NCBI RefSeq assembly: GCF_019279795.1
Contig: NC_056738.1
Location: 402,901,864 to 402,965,863 of the forward strand
Length of the DNA: 64,000 nt
Origin: Protopterus annectens
Lineage: Eukaryota; Chordata; Ceratodontiformes; Protopteridae
Direction of reading: 5' to 3'
Shown here: in pieces, positions 23,131 to 33,855 of the stretch
How positions within the stretch are numbered: position 1 is the stretch's first letter
Layout: every line of letters begins with the position of its first letter
Translations under genes and position numbers: made by a program
Notes under the pieces: model-generated
What the model saw: the letters and a program-made list of their open reading frames with translations, nothing else
What the model was told of the DNA's origin: nothing
Databases searched by the model: none

Positions 23131-23800
23131 TGTGCATTCTGGCCAGTGGTAGCATGGGGATGGTTGCTGCCAATAAGCCCAGGAGAAATTGCCTTGCCGC
23201 CACCTTCTGTGAGTGTAGGGTTTCCTGGAGTGGGAAGTTAGGGACAGAACCTTGCCCTGTGGGAGAAAGGCCTTCATTTTGTCCATTCTGATTCTGCAGC
23301 CTAGGAAAATCTTGTCCTGGCCTGGTTTCAAGGACGACTTTGGAAGGTTGATTGCTTACAGCAGATTTTGCAGAAGGGACATGGTGAAGTGCAGATCTGG
23401 ATGCTGCTAGTATTAGGATGTCGTCCAGGTATGGATAAATCTGGATACCCTGGGTTCTGCAGAAGCAGGAAATGTCTGTGAGAAGTCCTGATGGGCATGT
23501 GCAGGTAGGCTTTCTTATAGATCCAGGGTTAGCTGGGATAAGAGGCAGCAGACTGTGGAGAGAGAGCATTTTGAAGGACGGTACTTCAAAATGAAGACTT
23601 AGGAAAGAAAAGTCTAAGATGGGTCTCCAGGGCCCATCTCTTTTGGGAACCAAGAAGAGTCGGGAGTAGAATCCCTTTCCTTCCTGTCCAAGTGGGAAAG
23701 GCTGAATACTGCCTAGTTTTAGTAGGTCTGACAAAACTTGTGGCAGACGATGAAGCGGATTTTTTGGGGGAAATGGGATGCCTATCTTGGGGGGGTTCTT
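23131..23800 (-). pseudogene. B1 reverse transcriptase with internal deletion
   Basis: Part of a 338-codon open frame (22718-23734). It has FYSRLFLVPKRDGPWRPILD, then IQIYPYLDDILILAA with an intact YLDD. Between LIPANPGS and the YLDD box the expected DLKEAYLH...ALPFGLSTAP segment is missing or scrambled (about 23440-23530), so the first palm Asp is not present in this frame. The copy would not be active. Confidence 0.85.
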
Positions 23801-25617
23801 TCCACGATAGGAAGTAACCTTTCTGAATAATGGATAGGACCCATTGGTCTGTGGTGATGGATTGCCAGAGGGTGAGACAATGGAAAAGGCGAGCAGAGTA
23901 GTAGGTGGGCAAGGCAGTTGCGCATTATCGGGGCCTACTCTGTCCTGAAAGGATTGTCTGGGTTGAGGAGGTGGAGCAGAAAGTCTGGACGAAGAAGCTG
24001 CTGTCTGAGGAGGGTTACGCCTTACAAAGGTGGTTTTAGCAGGGAAGTTCCTAAAATACTTGGGAATGGGAGACAGCAGCAGATGTTTTGTGTCTTGTAA
24101 TTCTTTACTTTTTTCCTGCAGATTCTTGAAAAGGTCTGTGGATTATCAAAAAGGACATTGTGATCCAGGGTGGCATCCAAGATCTTGGACTTGAAAGTCT
24201 TCTGGCAGATTCTGTAGTCTCAACCAGGAGTACCTCCTGAGGGCAGAAACAGATGCTGCAGAGTGAGCAGATGCTTCTGCAGCATCGTATCTGCATCTGC
24301 CCGGCTATTTGCTGAACTAAGGACAGTTTGGAGGTAATGTCAGTCTTAGTGGGACTGGCAGGAAAAGAAGCCAGCATGGAGGAGGCTTGCGACAGTCTAG
24401 AGCATACCTTGTCATGTGGGTCTGATAAATTATGGCTCTGAAAGCCAAGATGGAGGTGGTGTATACCTTCTTTCCCATCCTATCCACATATCTGCCATCT
24501 GAGGGTAGGAGGGAGGCAGAAGTCTAGACTGTCAGGGGTGGTGACAATCACAGCTGGACCCACCAAGGATGGTTTAACTAGGAATTTGTGCTCCTCTGGC
24601 ACTTTATAGAAATGGTGAGGACCCTTAGAGGCCGGAGGCTGGGAGTCTGAGGCCATAGAAGCTGAATTGAAGGCATCTAAGTAAGCAGGTAGAACTGGGA
24701 CAGCCGAAGGGGATGGAGATTCAACTTGAAGTAGCTCTAAGTACCTCCTTTGGGTGTCTGACATTTGGGAAGAGTCGCATTTGAAATAATCTCATCTTGG
24801 TGAAGGTCTCACTAAATGCAATATCCTCAGGTGGAGAATCCTCTAACAGATTCCTCATCAGGGGAATAGTACTCCTGGGTAAAGACAATCTGACGAGGGT
24901 ACGAAATGGAGTCCTCTGAGGAAGAAAAGGAAGAATCATGCTCTTCCTCCCTGACTTGAGAGGTCATGGGTGGGAGGGAAGAGGCAGATGCAGGCCTAGG
25001 GCTCAGTCAAGGCCAAAAAGTAGGGACTGAGGCTGAAGGCCTAAGGGCCATAAAGGCCTGCATGAGAGAGAAAGTAAAGGCCTGCATATCTGATATGGCT
25101 TCTGCAGGGGCGGTGGCATGCTTGGTTTTCCACTTCTTTTTGGCCGGGGTAGAAGTAGGGACCGGCCTGACATCAGGTTTCGGAGACCTCATATCCTAAG
25201 TTTGGATCCCGGACAGAGGTACCACCAAAACTGGTCCCCCCCGGGATGACGGTAGTTGGTGTCTGGCTAAGCTCCGAGGATGTGCCGGTAGTCGGCTGAG
25301 CAATGGCTTCCTCAGGGGACTTCTAAGTATACTGATCCGCCGAGCACACCACAACTCCTAGATCAGCAGATGGGGGTGTCAGGAAGGGGAGTGACAGGCG
25401 AGGAAAGCCTAGGAATCTTGGCCTTCTTACATGGAGGTAGCAGTGTGGCCTCCGAAGCGGGATTCATTCTAAGTGCTAACCGTTTCAAGCGCTGGTTCTC
25501 TAGGTAGAAGTTTAAAGCGGCCAAATGACTGCGCAGGGTCTTCAGCACAAAAGATTGACAAATTGAGCAGGTGAAATGATAGTGTTCCCAGCCTAAGCAA
25601 AAAACACTGATGGGCAT
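23801..25617 (-). pseudogene. B1 gag-like gene
   Basis: A likely start is 25617 (MPISVFCLGWEHYHFTCSIC), giving a Cys-x2-Cys-containing N terminus and a Leu-rich helical stretch (LRSHLAALNFYLENQRLKRL), then a Pro-rich segment (25007-25192), an acidic region (24721-24939) and HHFYKVPEEHKFLVKPS (24480-24764), the equivalent of HKFLF in A1. The C-terminal part, 23918-24377, leads to the RT linker LPTYYSARLFHCLTLWQSITTDQW. Frames break between these parts. Confidence 0.75.
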
Positions 25618-25739
25618 CTTTAAGGGGTATCTGGCGACCGCATTGGCACTTTCCTTTTTTTTTTACCTGACATCACCTAGGCTACAACAACCAAGCCTAA
25701 GTAATTACAGCCTGCAACACAAGAAAAAACAGAAACCCA

Positions 25740-25990
25740 ATGGGTTACTTTGCTTTATCTATGCGTCTGTGAAGGAGCGATCGCACGATGCATAGGTCTG
25801 CAGCTGAAAAGTTCTGGGGATTGTACGTGCAGACCTCACATTTAAGGCTCCTGGTTTATGGCCCTACGTGTGATGTCCCACGCAGCTGCAACACCCAAGC
25901 TAAAGCATTTGTATAGGAGCTGACCTATGAGTCACCTGACGGCAGGAAATCCCATAACTAGAATACTGCAACACAGGAATAGAAGGACAT
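25740..25990 (-). repeat. B1 5' ITR
   Basis: Inverted copy of 20756-20990, including TTTATGGCCCTACGTGTGATGTCCCACGCAG against its counterpart at 20890-20930. The outer end, TAGAATACTGCAACACAGGAATAGAAGGACAT, is complementary to the second half of the ICR. Confidence 0.9.
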
Positions 25991-27300
25991 CATGCCGCGA
26001 TCTAAAGAAATTCCGGAACAGATGAGAAACAAAGTAATTGACATTATCAGTCTGGAAAAGGTTGGGCGGTCGTGATGATGCAGCAGTTAGTGTTGCCACC
26101 TCACAGCAAGAGGTTCTCCGGTTCGATCCTTGGCTGGGGTGGCTTCTGTGCAGAGTCTGCATGCCCTCCCTGTGGTCATGTGGGTTTCCTCCGGGTGCTC
26201 TGATTTCCTCCCACATCCCAAAGACATGCTGTAGGTGGATTGGACACTCTAAATTGGCTCTAGGCATGAGTGTGTGCCCCTTCTGTGGAAGGATGGGCGC
26301 CAGGCCAGCAACTAGACACTGTAAAACTCCACTGCAAATGATGAGCGGACAAGTGATCCGCTGTGTCGACCCCTAACTGGGAAAAGCTGAAAGAATAACA
26401 AGTCTGGAAAAGGTTACAAAGCCATTTTAAAGCTTTGGGACTCTAGCAAAGCACAGTGAAAGCCATTATCCACAAATGGAAAAAATCATGGAGCAGTGGT
26501 GAACCTTCCCAGGAGTGGCCGGCCTACAAAAATTACCCAGAGAGAGCAGTGCCGACTCATCCAAGAGGTCACAAAAGAACCCAGAACATCTAAAGAATTG
26601 CAGGCCTCACTTGCTTCAGTTAAGGTCAGTGTTCATGACTCAACCATAAGAGAGACTGGGCAAAAATGGCACGCATGGCAGAGTTCCAAGGCGAAAACCA
26701 TTGCTGACCAAAAAGAACAAAGGCTCGTCTCACTTTTGCCAAAAAACATCCTGATGATCCCAAAGACTTGGGAAAATATTCAGTGGACTGACAAAACAAA
26801 AGATGAACTTTTTGGGAGGTCTGCATCCCGTTACATCTGGTGCAAAAGTAACAGCATTTCAGAAAAAGAACATCATGCCAACAGTCCAACATGGTGGTGG
26901 TAGTGTGATCGTCTAGGGCTGCTTTGCTGCTTCTGGACCTGGACGACTTGCTGTGATAGATGGAACCATGAATTCTGCTCTCTACCAAAAAACATGGAGA
27001 ATGTCTGGCCATCAGTTTGTGACCAAGCTGAAGCACACTTGGGTTCTGCAACAGAACAATGATCCAAAACTCACCAGCAAGTCCACCTCCGAATGGCTTA
27101 AAGAAAACAAAATGAAGGTTTTGGAGTGGCCTAGTCAAAGTCCAGAATTAAATCCAATTGAGATGCTGTGGCATGATTTTAAAAAGGCTGTTCGTGCTTG
27201 ATAACCCTCCAATTTGGCTGAATTAAAAGAATTCTGCAAAGAAGAGTGCGCAAAAATTCCTCAACAGCAATGTAAGAGACTCATTGCCAGTTATTGCAAA
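25991..27300 (+). pseudogene. Tc1 DD34E transposase, interrupted and inactivated
   Basis: Coding starts at ATGCCGCGATCTAAAGAAATT (about 25992) right after B1. The N-terminal helix-turn-helix region is split by a SINE at 26064. NLPRSGRPTKIT and HDSTIRE follow (26496-26903), then the catalytic core: WTDKTKDELFG (first Asp present), VLQQNNDPKLTSKST at about 27050 (second Asp changed to Asn; His also lost) and SPELNPIEMLWHDFKKAV (Glu present; 26953-27201). Stops and frameshifts are also present. The end of the gene, ...AGTTATTGCAAA, is cut by D1 and continues at 33579. Confidence 0.92.
26064..26400 (+). mobile_element. tRNA-derived SINE with RTE-type tail
   Basis: The head has a B box, GGTTCGATCC at 26120-26129, and an A-box-like TGATGCAGCAGTTAGTGTTGCC. 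The body has GTGGGTTTCCTCCGGGTGCTC and CCAAAGACATGC, typical of a widespread vertebrate SINE. The 3' end GATCCGCTGTGTCGACCCCT resembles the RTE tail at 15255-15290. A 15-bp target duplication, AGTCTGGAAAAGGTT, flanks it (26049-26063 and 26401-26415). Confidence 0.92.
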
Positions 27301-27690
27301 AAAGTTATGTACTCACCATAACGTTCCATGTTTGTAGTCCATTTCGCCCTTCATTCTTACATACGGGATTGGAGCCGATCTTTGGCTCAGAATCAGCCTA
27401 TTTACAAGCTGGAAGGCTTCTAGTTGGCTCGTGGCTAGGTAGGTATCCCATGGTGCACCAGTGCAATCCCGAGATCTTGTTTGCTGCTAACTAGGAAAAA
27501 TAATAAACATACAGAAAGAAGCCAATTATAAAAGATCTCCAGATAATATTTTTCTGTCTTCAGGTAGTTCCAGGATAGGGTAGGAGGGTGGCTTCATAAG
27601 AATGAAGGGCGAGATGGACTACAAACTTCTTTATGTTCTGTAGTCCTACCTCACCTTCATTTTTGCATATGGGACAGCGTCCCTAGCACC
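27301..27690 (-). repeat. D1 3' ITR and shortened ICR
   Basis: The ITR of about 190 bp is mirrored at 33415-33578 (shared parts include ACTAGAAG and CCATGGTGCACC-type segments). The ICR at 27595-27690 has GGGCGAGATGGACTACAAAC, then TTCTTTATGTTCTGTAGTCCTACCTC. Compared with D2 it lacks the roughly 20-bp GTTATGGTGAGTACATAACT block, so its match to the outermost 3' end is deleted. Confidence 0.85.
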
Positions 27691-27699
27691 TTATTCTTG

Positions 27700-28830
27700 G
27701 ATGGCTCAAGGAAAAATACTACCGAGTACCGTGGAACCAAAGGATGCTCTACCTCTGGAGGTAGGAATCCAATTTGTAATGAATAATAAATGTGTGAGGG
27801 GTAGCCCAAGTTGCTGCTGCACAAATGCTATAAAGTGGGACCCTGGCTTGAAAGGCTGACAGGTACAGAGATCTCGTAGAAAGAGCTTTGATTTTGAAAG
27901 GTAAAGGTCTACCCTCAGAGGTGTAAACGTAAATTATACAACTAGAAATCCAATTTGAGTGTGTCACTTTGGAATTGGTAAATCTGACCTGGATTCAGAG
28001 AAGGAAATAAATTGATCCGATTTCCTGAATTCCTTAGTCCGGTGCAAATAAAAACAACTGTCTATGAACATCCAACTGATGAAATCTGTATTCTGCTGCG
28101 TTGGAATGATTAAGCAAGAACACCGGAAGTTCTATGGATTTATTCAAAGTGGCATGGGAACAGACCTTGGGGACAAAAGAATGATTAGTACGAAGAGCTA
28201 CTCTGTGTCTTTGTGAAGAATCAGGTAAGGGGGTTTTACAGACAAAGCTTGTAATTGACACCAGTCTGGCCGATGTGATAGCCACCAAAACCAAAGTCTT
28301 TGAAGACAGGAATTTCAAAGAGGATGAATGAGAAGGCTCTAAGGGCGGAGACGTCAATTTGAACAACACACTAAATCCCATGAAGCAACAGGTTCTTGAA
28401 ATGGGGGTCTTAACAAGGTGGCACCTTTAAGGAAGGTTTTGCACAGGCTATGTAACATCAGATTAGAATCTTGTAAGCCTAGATGAAAATTTGAAATCGC
28501 TGCCAATTGAACCCAGATAGTGACAGCCGCATATACCTGGTAGAAAAGCTCAGAAAGGAATCCCAAAACCACTGGAATGGAGGCAGTATAGGGGTCAACA
28601 TTCTTTTTCTCTGCCCAGATAGAGAATCTCCTCCATTTACTGGAATACAGTTTCCTAGTGGAAGTTTATGAGAGTATGTAAAGATATGAGTCACAGGGGG
28701 TGAGAAGTCATGAAGCCTGACTAGGGATGGAACTGGAGCAGCCAAGCTGTCAAATTGAGGGTGTGTAAGGAGGGATGAAGCGAGCCGGACATGTGAGTCA
28801 AGAGATCTGGAAATGGGTCCAGAATCCAAG
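27700..28830 (-). pseudogene. D1 tyrosine recombinase, degenerate
   Basis: Frames at 28034-28381 (LVAITSARLVSITSFVC with the first Arg, then HQLDVHRQLFLF), 28354-28572 and 28479-28829 (core-binding half, RRHDFSPPVTHIF) line up with D2. The H-x-x-R box near 27880 reads ALSTRS, so the His is lost. HYKLDSYLQR at 27749-27790 keeps the nucleophile Tyr. Confidence 0.78.
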
Positions 28831-29600
28831 GATCATTTAGGAGAAGAGGCCCGAGAAAGAGAAACCAAACCAGACAACGCCAGTAAGGAGCAATGAGGAT
28901 CAGTTTGCTTCCCAGCTGTTTCGCTTTCTGAATAACCTTGGGTATAAGAGGAAAGGGAGGAAAAGCATTAAGGAGACCAAGGGGCCAATCGTGAACAAAT
29001 GCGTCTCTCGGTGACACCCCAGAGGGGGGATGAGGAGAAGCAGCTGCTGCATTTGGCACTGATCGGGCTGGCAAAAAGATTGCAGCAAGGCTGTCCTCAT
29101 CTGCGGAAAATCTGCTCCGCTATTTCCTGTTTCAGAGACCACTCGTGAGGCATCAAGATTGCCCGGCTGAGCTTGTCGGCCATCACGCTGGTTATCCCTG
29201 GAATGTGCACTGCCACCAGAAAACGCTGGAAAGATATCGCCCATTTCCAAACTTGAATAGACTCTCAACAGATTGGGTATGATCTGCTTCCCCCAGTTTG
29301 TTGATATACCATACTACCAACATGTCTGACTGTATTGCAATAGTCCTCAGAGGCAGAAGGTCATGAAGTGCTCATATCTAGAAGTTGATATGCAGGTGAG
29401 CCTTGTAATCTTGCCATGTGCCTTGGACAGTCCTGCCTTGTGATCTTGCCATGTGCCTTGGACAGTCCTGCCTAGATAACACCCTCCCTTCTCTGTGAGG
29501 CATCCGTGGTCACAGTGGCAATGAGTTGGCGAAGAACAAATGAAGTGCCCTTGGTTAACTTATTGGGTAGAGTCCACCAAATGAGGTCCTCCTTGCAAGA
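28720..29600 (-). pseudogene. D1 RNase H and methyltransferase-like region
   Basis: MT-like segment in 28721-29074: FVHDWPLGLLNAFPPFPLIPKVIQKAKQLGSKLILIAPYW. RNase H residues at 29100-29350 (SMMADKLSRAILMPHEWSL and VVWYINKLGEADH types, read in broken frames), with the Asp/Gly box near 29490-29510. A 35-bp tandem duplication at 29402-29471 disrupts this region. Confidence 0.7.
29402..29471. repeat. 35-bp tandem duplication in D1
   Basis: Two copies of CTTGTRATCTTGCCATGTGC followed by CTTGGACAGTCCTGC, differing at one base. It lies inside the RNase H region and shifts the frame. Confidence 0.9.
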
Positions 29601-30450
29601 GTCTGTCAAGCAGTATGTGATGAGATAATGGTAGGTGCTGAAAGGACCATTGGGACGACAGCAGCCACTGAAGAACTCTCATGTGTAATCTGGCTAGCGG
29701 CACTAGTAATATGGTGGAAGCCATGGTCCCTAGAAGCTGCAGAATAGTCTTTGCTTTGACCTTTCATAGAGGGAGATGATGTTGAATTTGAAGAACCAGA
29801 CTGTGCCCTTTCTACAGGAAGACGAGCCAACATGCCTACGTTGTCTATCTCAGCGCCTATAAAAATCACAGATTGAGGGAGCAACAAGGCAGATTTTTAC
29901 CAATTTATAGAAATTCCCAACTGGGCACAAAGCTGAATGGTAGTGTCCCTAGTCTGAAGAAGTAGATGCCTGGTTGGGGCGGTCAAGAGCCAGTCATCCA
30001 GATACGGAAACACCTGGAATCCTAGACGTCTCAGGTGAGCTGTCACTACTGCCATACACTTGCTGAACACCCTGGGAGTTGTGGTGAGACCAAAGGGCAG
30101 AGCACAAAACTAGTAATGACTGGCTCCCAGCCAGAATGACTCAATGCCCTGTCCATTTTTATGTGGTCGTAGGAGCCTTAGAGATCGACTGTGCACATCC
30201 AATTGTCTTTCTCTAATAATGGGAGTATAGACTGCAGTGTCACCATCCTGAACTTGTCCTTTACTGATTCGTTCAATTTGCTGAGGTCCAAGATGGGCCT
30301 CCAGTCCCCTGTACATTTTGGCACTAAAAAGAATCTAGACTAAGTTCCGGATCCTATTTGGTCTGCTGGGACAGTTTGGATGACTTTTTGCCAGTAACTT
30401 GTTGACCTCCACAGTTGCCCGATTCCTGTGATTGGGTGGAACATCCGGGA
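29601..30450 (-). pseudogene. D1 reverse transcriptase, degenerate
   Basis: The YLDDWLL box is intact at about 29985-30010 on the minus strand, and the FGLTTTPRVFSKCMAVV block is at 30050-30095. The distal part 29606-29887 contains SVIFIGAEIDNVGMLARLPVERAQ, equal to VTFIGAELDTIQMRAFLPQERI in D2. The upstream fingers motifs (30110-30316) are shifted. Confidence 0.8.
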
Positions 30451-32853
30451 TCATCTTGGGAACATAAGGTGGCAGAGAAAAGGGTACGACAACCTCTGGT
30501 AATAATTCTTTGTACCCATTTGTCTTGATTGATACTTAGCGAGGCTTCTGGATATAAAGAAATGCGACCCCCCCCCCGACCAGCCCCAGAGAAGCTTAGT
30601 TAAGCACCACATCAAGAGCACTGGTAAGGCGGGCACCAAAAGGAATCGCGGCCTCCCTGGTTTTGCGGTCCGCCCCTGCCTCTAGGGCAATGTCTACCAT
30701 TCCCCCCTCCTCCTCCTCTGAAGGGGGAGTCAACCTGTGCATCCTGGAAAAACATCTGCGACTTCTGGAACCACATTTTATCGCCCCTCTGACCCTTAGG
30801 GTATGGTCTAGAGGGGACAGTAAAACATACTCCCACTAGAGAGCATTTTTCCTTCTTGCTCGCACCGGGTGAGTGTCTCCTTTACCTTGGGTCCAAACCA
30901 TGAAGAACCCTCAAAGGGGGCATCGGTAAAGGTAGACTTGAACGGTTCCACAAAATTACACAAACGCATCCAGGAATGACACCTTAGGGAAATTCCTGAA
31001 CCCGCTGCTCTACTTGCTCCATCGGCTGCATACGGGATAAGCCTCATGGACGAGTTGACAATAGAGTTCAAGGTGGACAACTGAGCAGACACCTTGTCAG
31101 GGACTCCCTCAGTACATGAACGTTGTAGAGAATCTCTTAACTCCTCAAGATCTCTCTGAAACCTCTTTAGGTGTGTAAGGTAGTTCGCGATCCTAGAGTA
31201 AATGCTGCAGAACAGAAGATACGCTTCCTGTATCTGTCCATCGTTAGAGACTCATTCAGGAGATGGAAAAGTTTGCCAATTTTTTCTTAGTGGCCACCGC
31301 CACCACAATGGCATCTACGGGAACACCTTTAGACAAAAATTCATTTTCCGGGGTGCAGAAAGAAACTTATTTGGTCTCCTGGGGACTGGCTCCACGGGAT
31401 CAGGAGTATCCCACACCTACCGACTAGTTCCATCAGTTTGTCGAAAGGTGGAGATACCCAGGAAGCTGAAGTTGGAGTCCCGAAAGCCTTCAAGTACACT
31501 GACTCCTCATCTGAAGGGGTGACAGTGGGCCAGCCGCACCTCTGCTTACGGATTTCCAGGATATCTACGAAGGAGACATCAGAGGACTACTTGGGGGACC
31601 CTTCTGACTCCTCGAGGTCAGTGTCCGAAGTAAGAGACATCCTGGGAGTCTACATGCTTCCTCTTACATGTTGTCTTCTGTGTTGGCTCCTCAGAAGAAT
31701 ATTCTGGGGAGGTCTATGAAGAGTGGGGACCTCCAGCCGGTGGCTCCTGAGGCTGCAGGTCTCTGCTGTCCAGGGAGGGAGTAGGAGCTGAGACTGAAGT
31801 AGTTGCCTTAGGGGGAAGCGTGTTGGTACCCCTGCTAGGAGCCGATGACCGGGACAGCACACTCTTCATCATCTCCAATGCTGACTTCTCAGGCTCCGAA
31901 GACCTCCTCTGCTCAAAGGAGACCGAAGATGCCATCGGCTCCGAGATATACATAGGCGCTTGCCAATGCGCCGAGAGGGAGGCTCCGAACAGAAAGGAAT
32001 TCGGTTCCAGGCGTCCCTGTCGGGGCCGACCGGGGAGGTTCGGCTCCTAGACACGACTGAGTGTTGAGCAGAACTCTTTTCCAAAACAACCATAGGGGGA
32101 GCTGGAACTGAGGACTCCACCTGCAGTACCCAATACTCTGGCTCGGAAAGACCAGGAAGGCTCGGAGGAGGAATCACCTAAGGGGAAACAGACTCAAGTG
32201 GCCCCGGAACCAAATGGGTCGGAGCCAACAATTTCGGTAAGACAGATGACTTCAAGAGTCTCAGTACTACCCTCTCCACATCATCTTCCAATAAACTCCT
32301 GGAAGACCTGGGGAACAGAGAATGAGAACGGGATCTCTGCAATATTGTTGACTTCAATGTAGGTGAGATCGGTAAAAGTTCTAAAGACCGGCTCCATTGA
32401 ATCCTCTAAGTGGTCAGCTCCGAGGTACTTGGCGCCAACCCTGTAATCACAGTAGTACAACTCTCAATCTGCTCAGAGTTCTGTGGGGCAGAGGACAGTA
32501 AATTTGCCTGGCTTAAAAATTGAGGTAGCTCCGAACCACCAGCCAGTGCCAGGGAGAGTCTCTTAGAGGATTTAGACTTTTCCTTTTTAGATCCCTGAGA
32601 TCTAGCAGAGGAGGAAGAGCTAGACAGATCTTCCTCAAAAGAAGGTTTTAGGAGACCTTTTAGAATGAGCTTATTTTGTTCTTTCTTGCAACACCCTAGC
32701 ACTAAAAGAGTGGCAAAATAAGCAAGTTTCCTGTAAGTGGATGGCCACAAGACAGTAAACGCAGTTACTGTGGCCATTCGTTATGGACATCTTTTGTGAA
32801 CATTTTATAAAGCCAGATGGCTTGTGGTCCTTGCTTTCCTTAAACATCCTCAC
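30451..32853 (-). pseudogene. D1 gag-like gene
   Basis: A likely start is 32853 (MRMFKESKDHKPSGFIKCSQ). The N terminus has a Cys/His cluster (NGHSNCVYCLVAIHLQETCLFCHSF), near-identical in layout to D2 gag. Then come a Lys/Ser-rich stretch (32406-32777), a Pro/Ser-rich middle, FTDAPFEGSSWFGPKVKETLTRC (30808-31092, a box also in D2 and A2) and the RT linker. Antisense frames over 31202-31719 are shadows. Confidence 0.75.
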
Positions 32854-32884
32854 AGAAGATTAACTCTCATGCGCACAGAGAAGA

Positions 32885-32980
32885 AAGGAGGACTAGATCC
32901 TCTAACTTAAAAGGGTCTAGCCCGGGCAGGAAGAAAGGAAAAACTAGGTTCTCTAACTAAAAACAGACCTAGTACAGAAA
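32885..32980 (-). promoter_or_regulatory. Repeated stem-loops in the D1 leader
   Basis: Two hairpins share the loop TCTAACT but have different stems: CTAGATCC/GGGTCTAG (32893-32900 with 32913-32920) and ACTAGGT/ACCTAGT (32943-32949 with 32967-32973). They lie between the 5' ITR and gag. A weaker third candidate, TAATAT/ATATTA, is near 33160-33187. Function unknown; see findings. Confidence 0.5.
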
Positions 32981-33414
32981 CAGTTGGAGACACTTGCACA
33001 CACCCAAACAGGAATAAGTCTAAACTGTTGAAATTATTAACAAGGTGAAAAGAACCTCGTTCTGGTTTGCAACACTAAATAATATTAGCAAGGAAAGAAC
33101 CATAAAAAGTTATGACTTGTCTAACACATAGCCTGAGTGCAAAAGGAGTCTAGGATTACTAATATCTAATATGAAACAAATATATTACAAGAGAAAACTG
33201 GCACACAGGATACCCAGTACTAGAAGGCCAAAGGCCAACTGTACTTGAAGAAATTGCACACAAATGGAACACGAGTAAACACCAAGTATACCAACTGTAA
33301 AAACTACACTAACTATTCAATGCTATTCAAACGTAACCAGAAAAATTATCCAAAAATTTTGAACAAATTGAAAGACTTAGCCAGAACCAAGAAGAAGCAC
33401 ATCCGAACTCGTCG

Positions 33415-33578
33415 ACATGGCAAACTAGATCTGGGGATTGTACTGGGGCACCATGGAATACCTGCCTAGCCATAAGCCAACTAGAAGTCTTCCAGCTTGT
33501 AAATAGGCAGAGTCGGAGCCGAGGATCTGCTCTGATCCCATATGTAAGAATGAAGGCGAGACAGGACTACAGAACATT
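33415..33578 (-). repeat. D1 5' ITR
   Basis: Inverted counterpart of 27301-27490: AACTAGATCTGGGGATTGTAC and CACCATGGAATACC correspond to GCAATCCCGAGATCTTGTTT and GGTATCCCATGGTGC. The outer end is TGAAGGCGAGACAGGACTACAGAACAT. Confidence 0.88.
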
Positions 33579-33855
33579 GCTTGATTGCAGTTGTTGCTGC
33601 TAAGGGTGGCACAACCAGTTATTAGGTTTAGGGGGCAATTACTTTTTTTTTTTTTTTTTTTTACACGGGGCGATGTAGGTTTGGATAGCTTTTTTTCCTT
33701 TATAAATAAAATCACAAACTGCATTTTGTTTTTGCTTGAGTTATTTGTCCAATACTTAACATTTGTTTGATGATCTGAAACATTTAAGTGTGACAAACAT
33801 GCAAACATGCAAAAAAATAAATCAAGAAGGGGACAAATACTGTTTCACTGCAATG
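33579..33855 (+). repeat. Tc1 right end (transposase C terminus and terminal repeat)
   Basis: GCTTGATTGCAGTTGTTGCTGCTAAGG continues the transposase codons interrupted at 27300. A polypyrimidine tract and the inverted terminal repeat (ATTTAAGTGTGACAAACATGC, then GGACAAATACTGTTTCACTGC) follow. Confidence 0.92.

Larger units (their letters stand above)
20756..25990 (-). mobile_element. DIRS retrotransposon B1, complete, inserted in Tc1
   Basis: About 5.2 kb. The 3' ITR starts ATAGTTGTGCAAAATCTTACC at 20756, the ICR is at 21085-21192 and the 5' ITR at about 25800-25990 ends GGAATAGAAGGACAT, directly followed by the Tc1 transposase start. The ICR joins the complements of both ends (TTTTACACAACTATTCCATGTCC). 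Gene order is gag, RT, RH/MT, YR on the minus strand. Confidence 0.93.
27301..33578 (-). mobile_element. DIRS retrotransposon D1, complete, inserted in Tc1
   Basis: About 6.3 kb. The 3' ITR starts AAAGTTATGTACTCACCATAAC at 27301 directly after the interrupted Tc1 transposase, and the 5' ITR ends GACTACAGAACAT(T) at 33578, directly before the Tc1 3' part GCTTGATTGCAG. Order: gag, RT, RH/MT, YR, ICR. It is the closest relative of D2 (45172-56820) and has the same long leader. Genes are degenerate; RT retains YLDD. Confidence 0.92.
20374..33855 (+). mobile_element. Tc1/mariner transposon split into three pieces by later insertions
   Basis: The left terminal repeat begins CAGTGCAATGAAAAC at 20374 after a TA; the right terminal repeat ends ...GTTTCACTGCAATG at 33855, followed by CA (an eroded TA). 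The pieces are 20374-20755, 25991-27300 and 33579-33855. Removing B1, D1 and the SINE leaves about 1.6 kb, the normal Tc1 size, with the transposase in the right order on the plus strand. Confidence 0.92.

Noticed and set aside
26064-26160. tRNA gene suggested by a B box
   Set aside because: The sequence is a SINE head: degenerate tRNA-like part, long body, LINE-type tail and a 15-bp target duplication.
27301-33578. Ngaro-type YR element
   Set aside because: Ngaro elements have split direct repeats; these copies have inverted ends plus an ICR.
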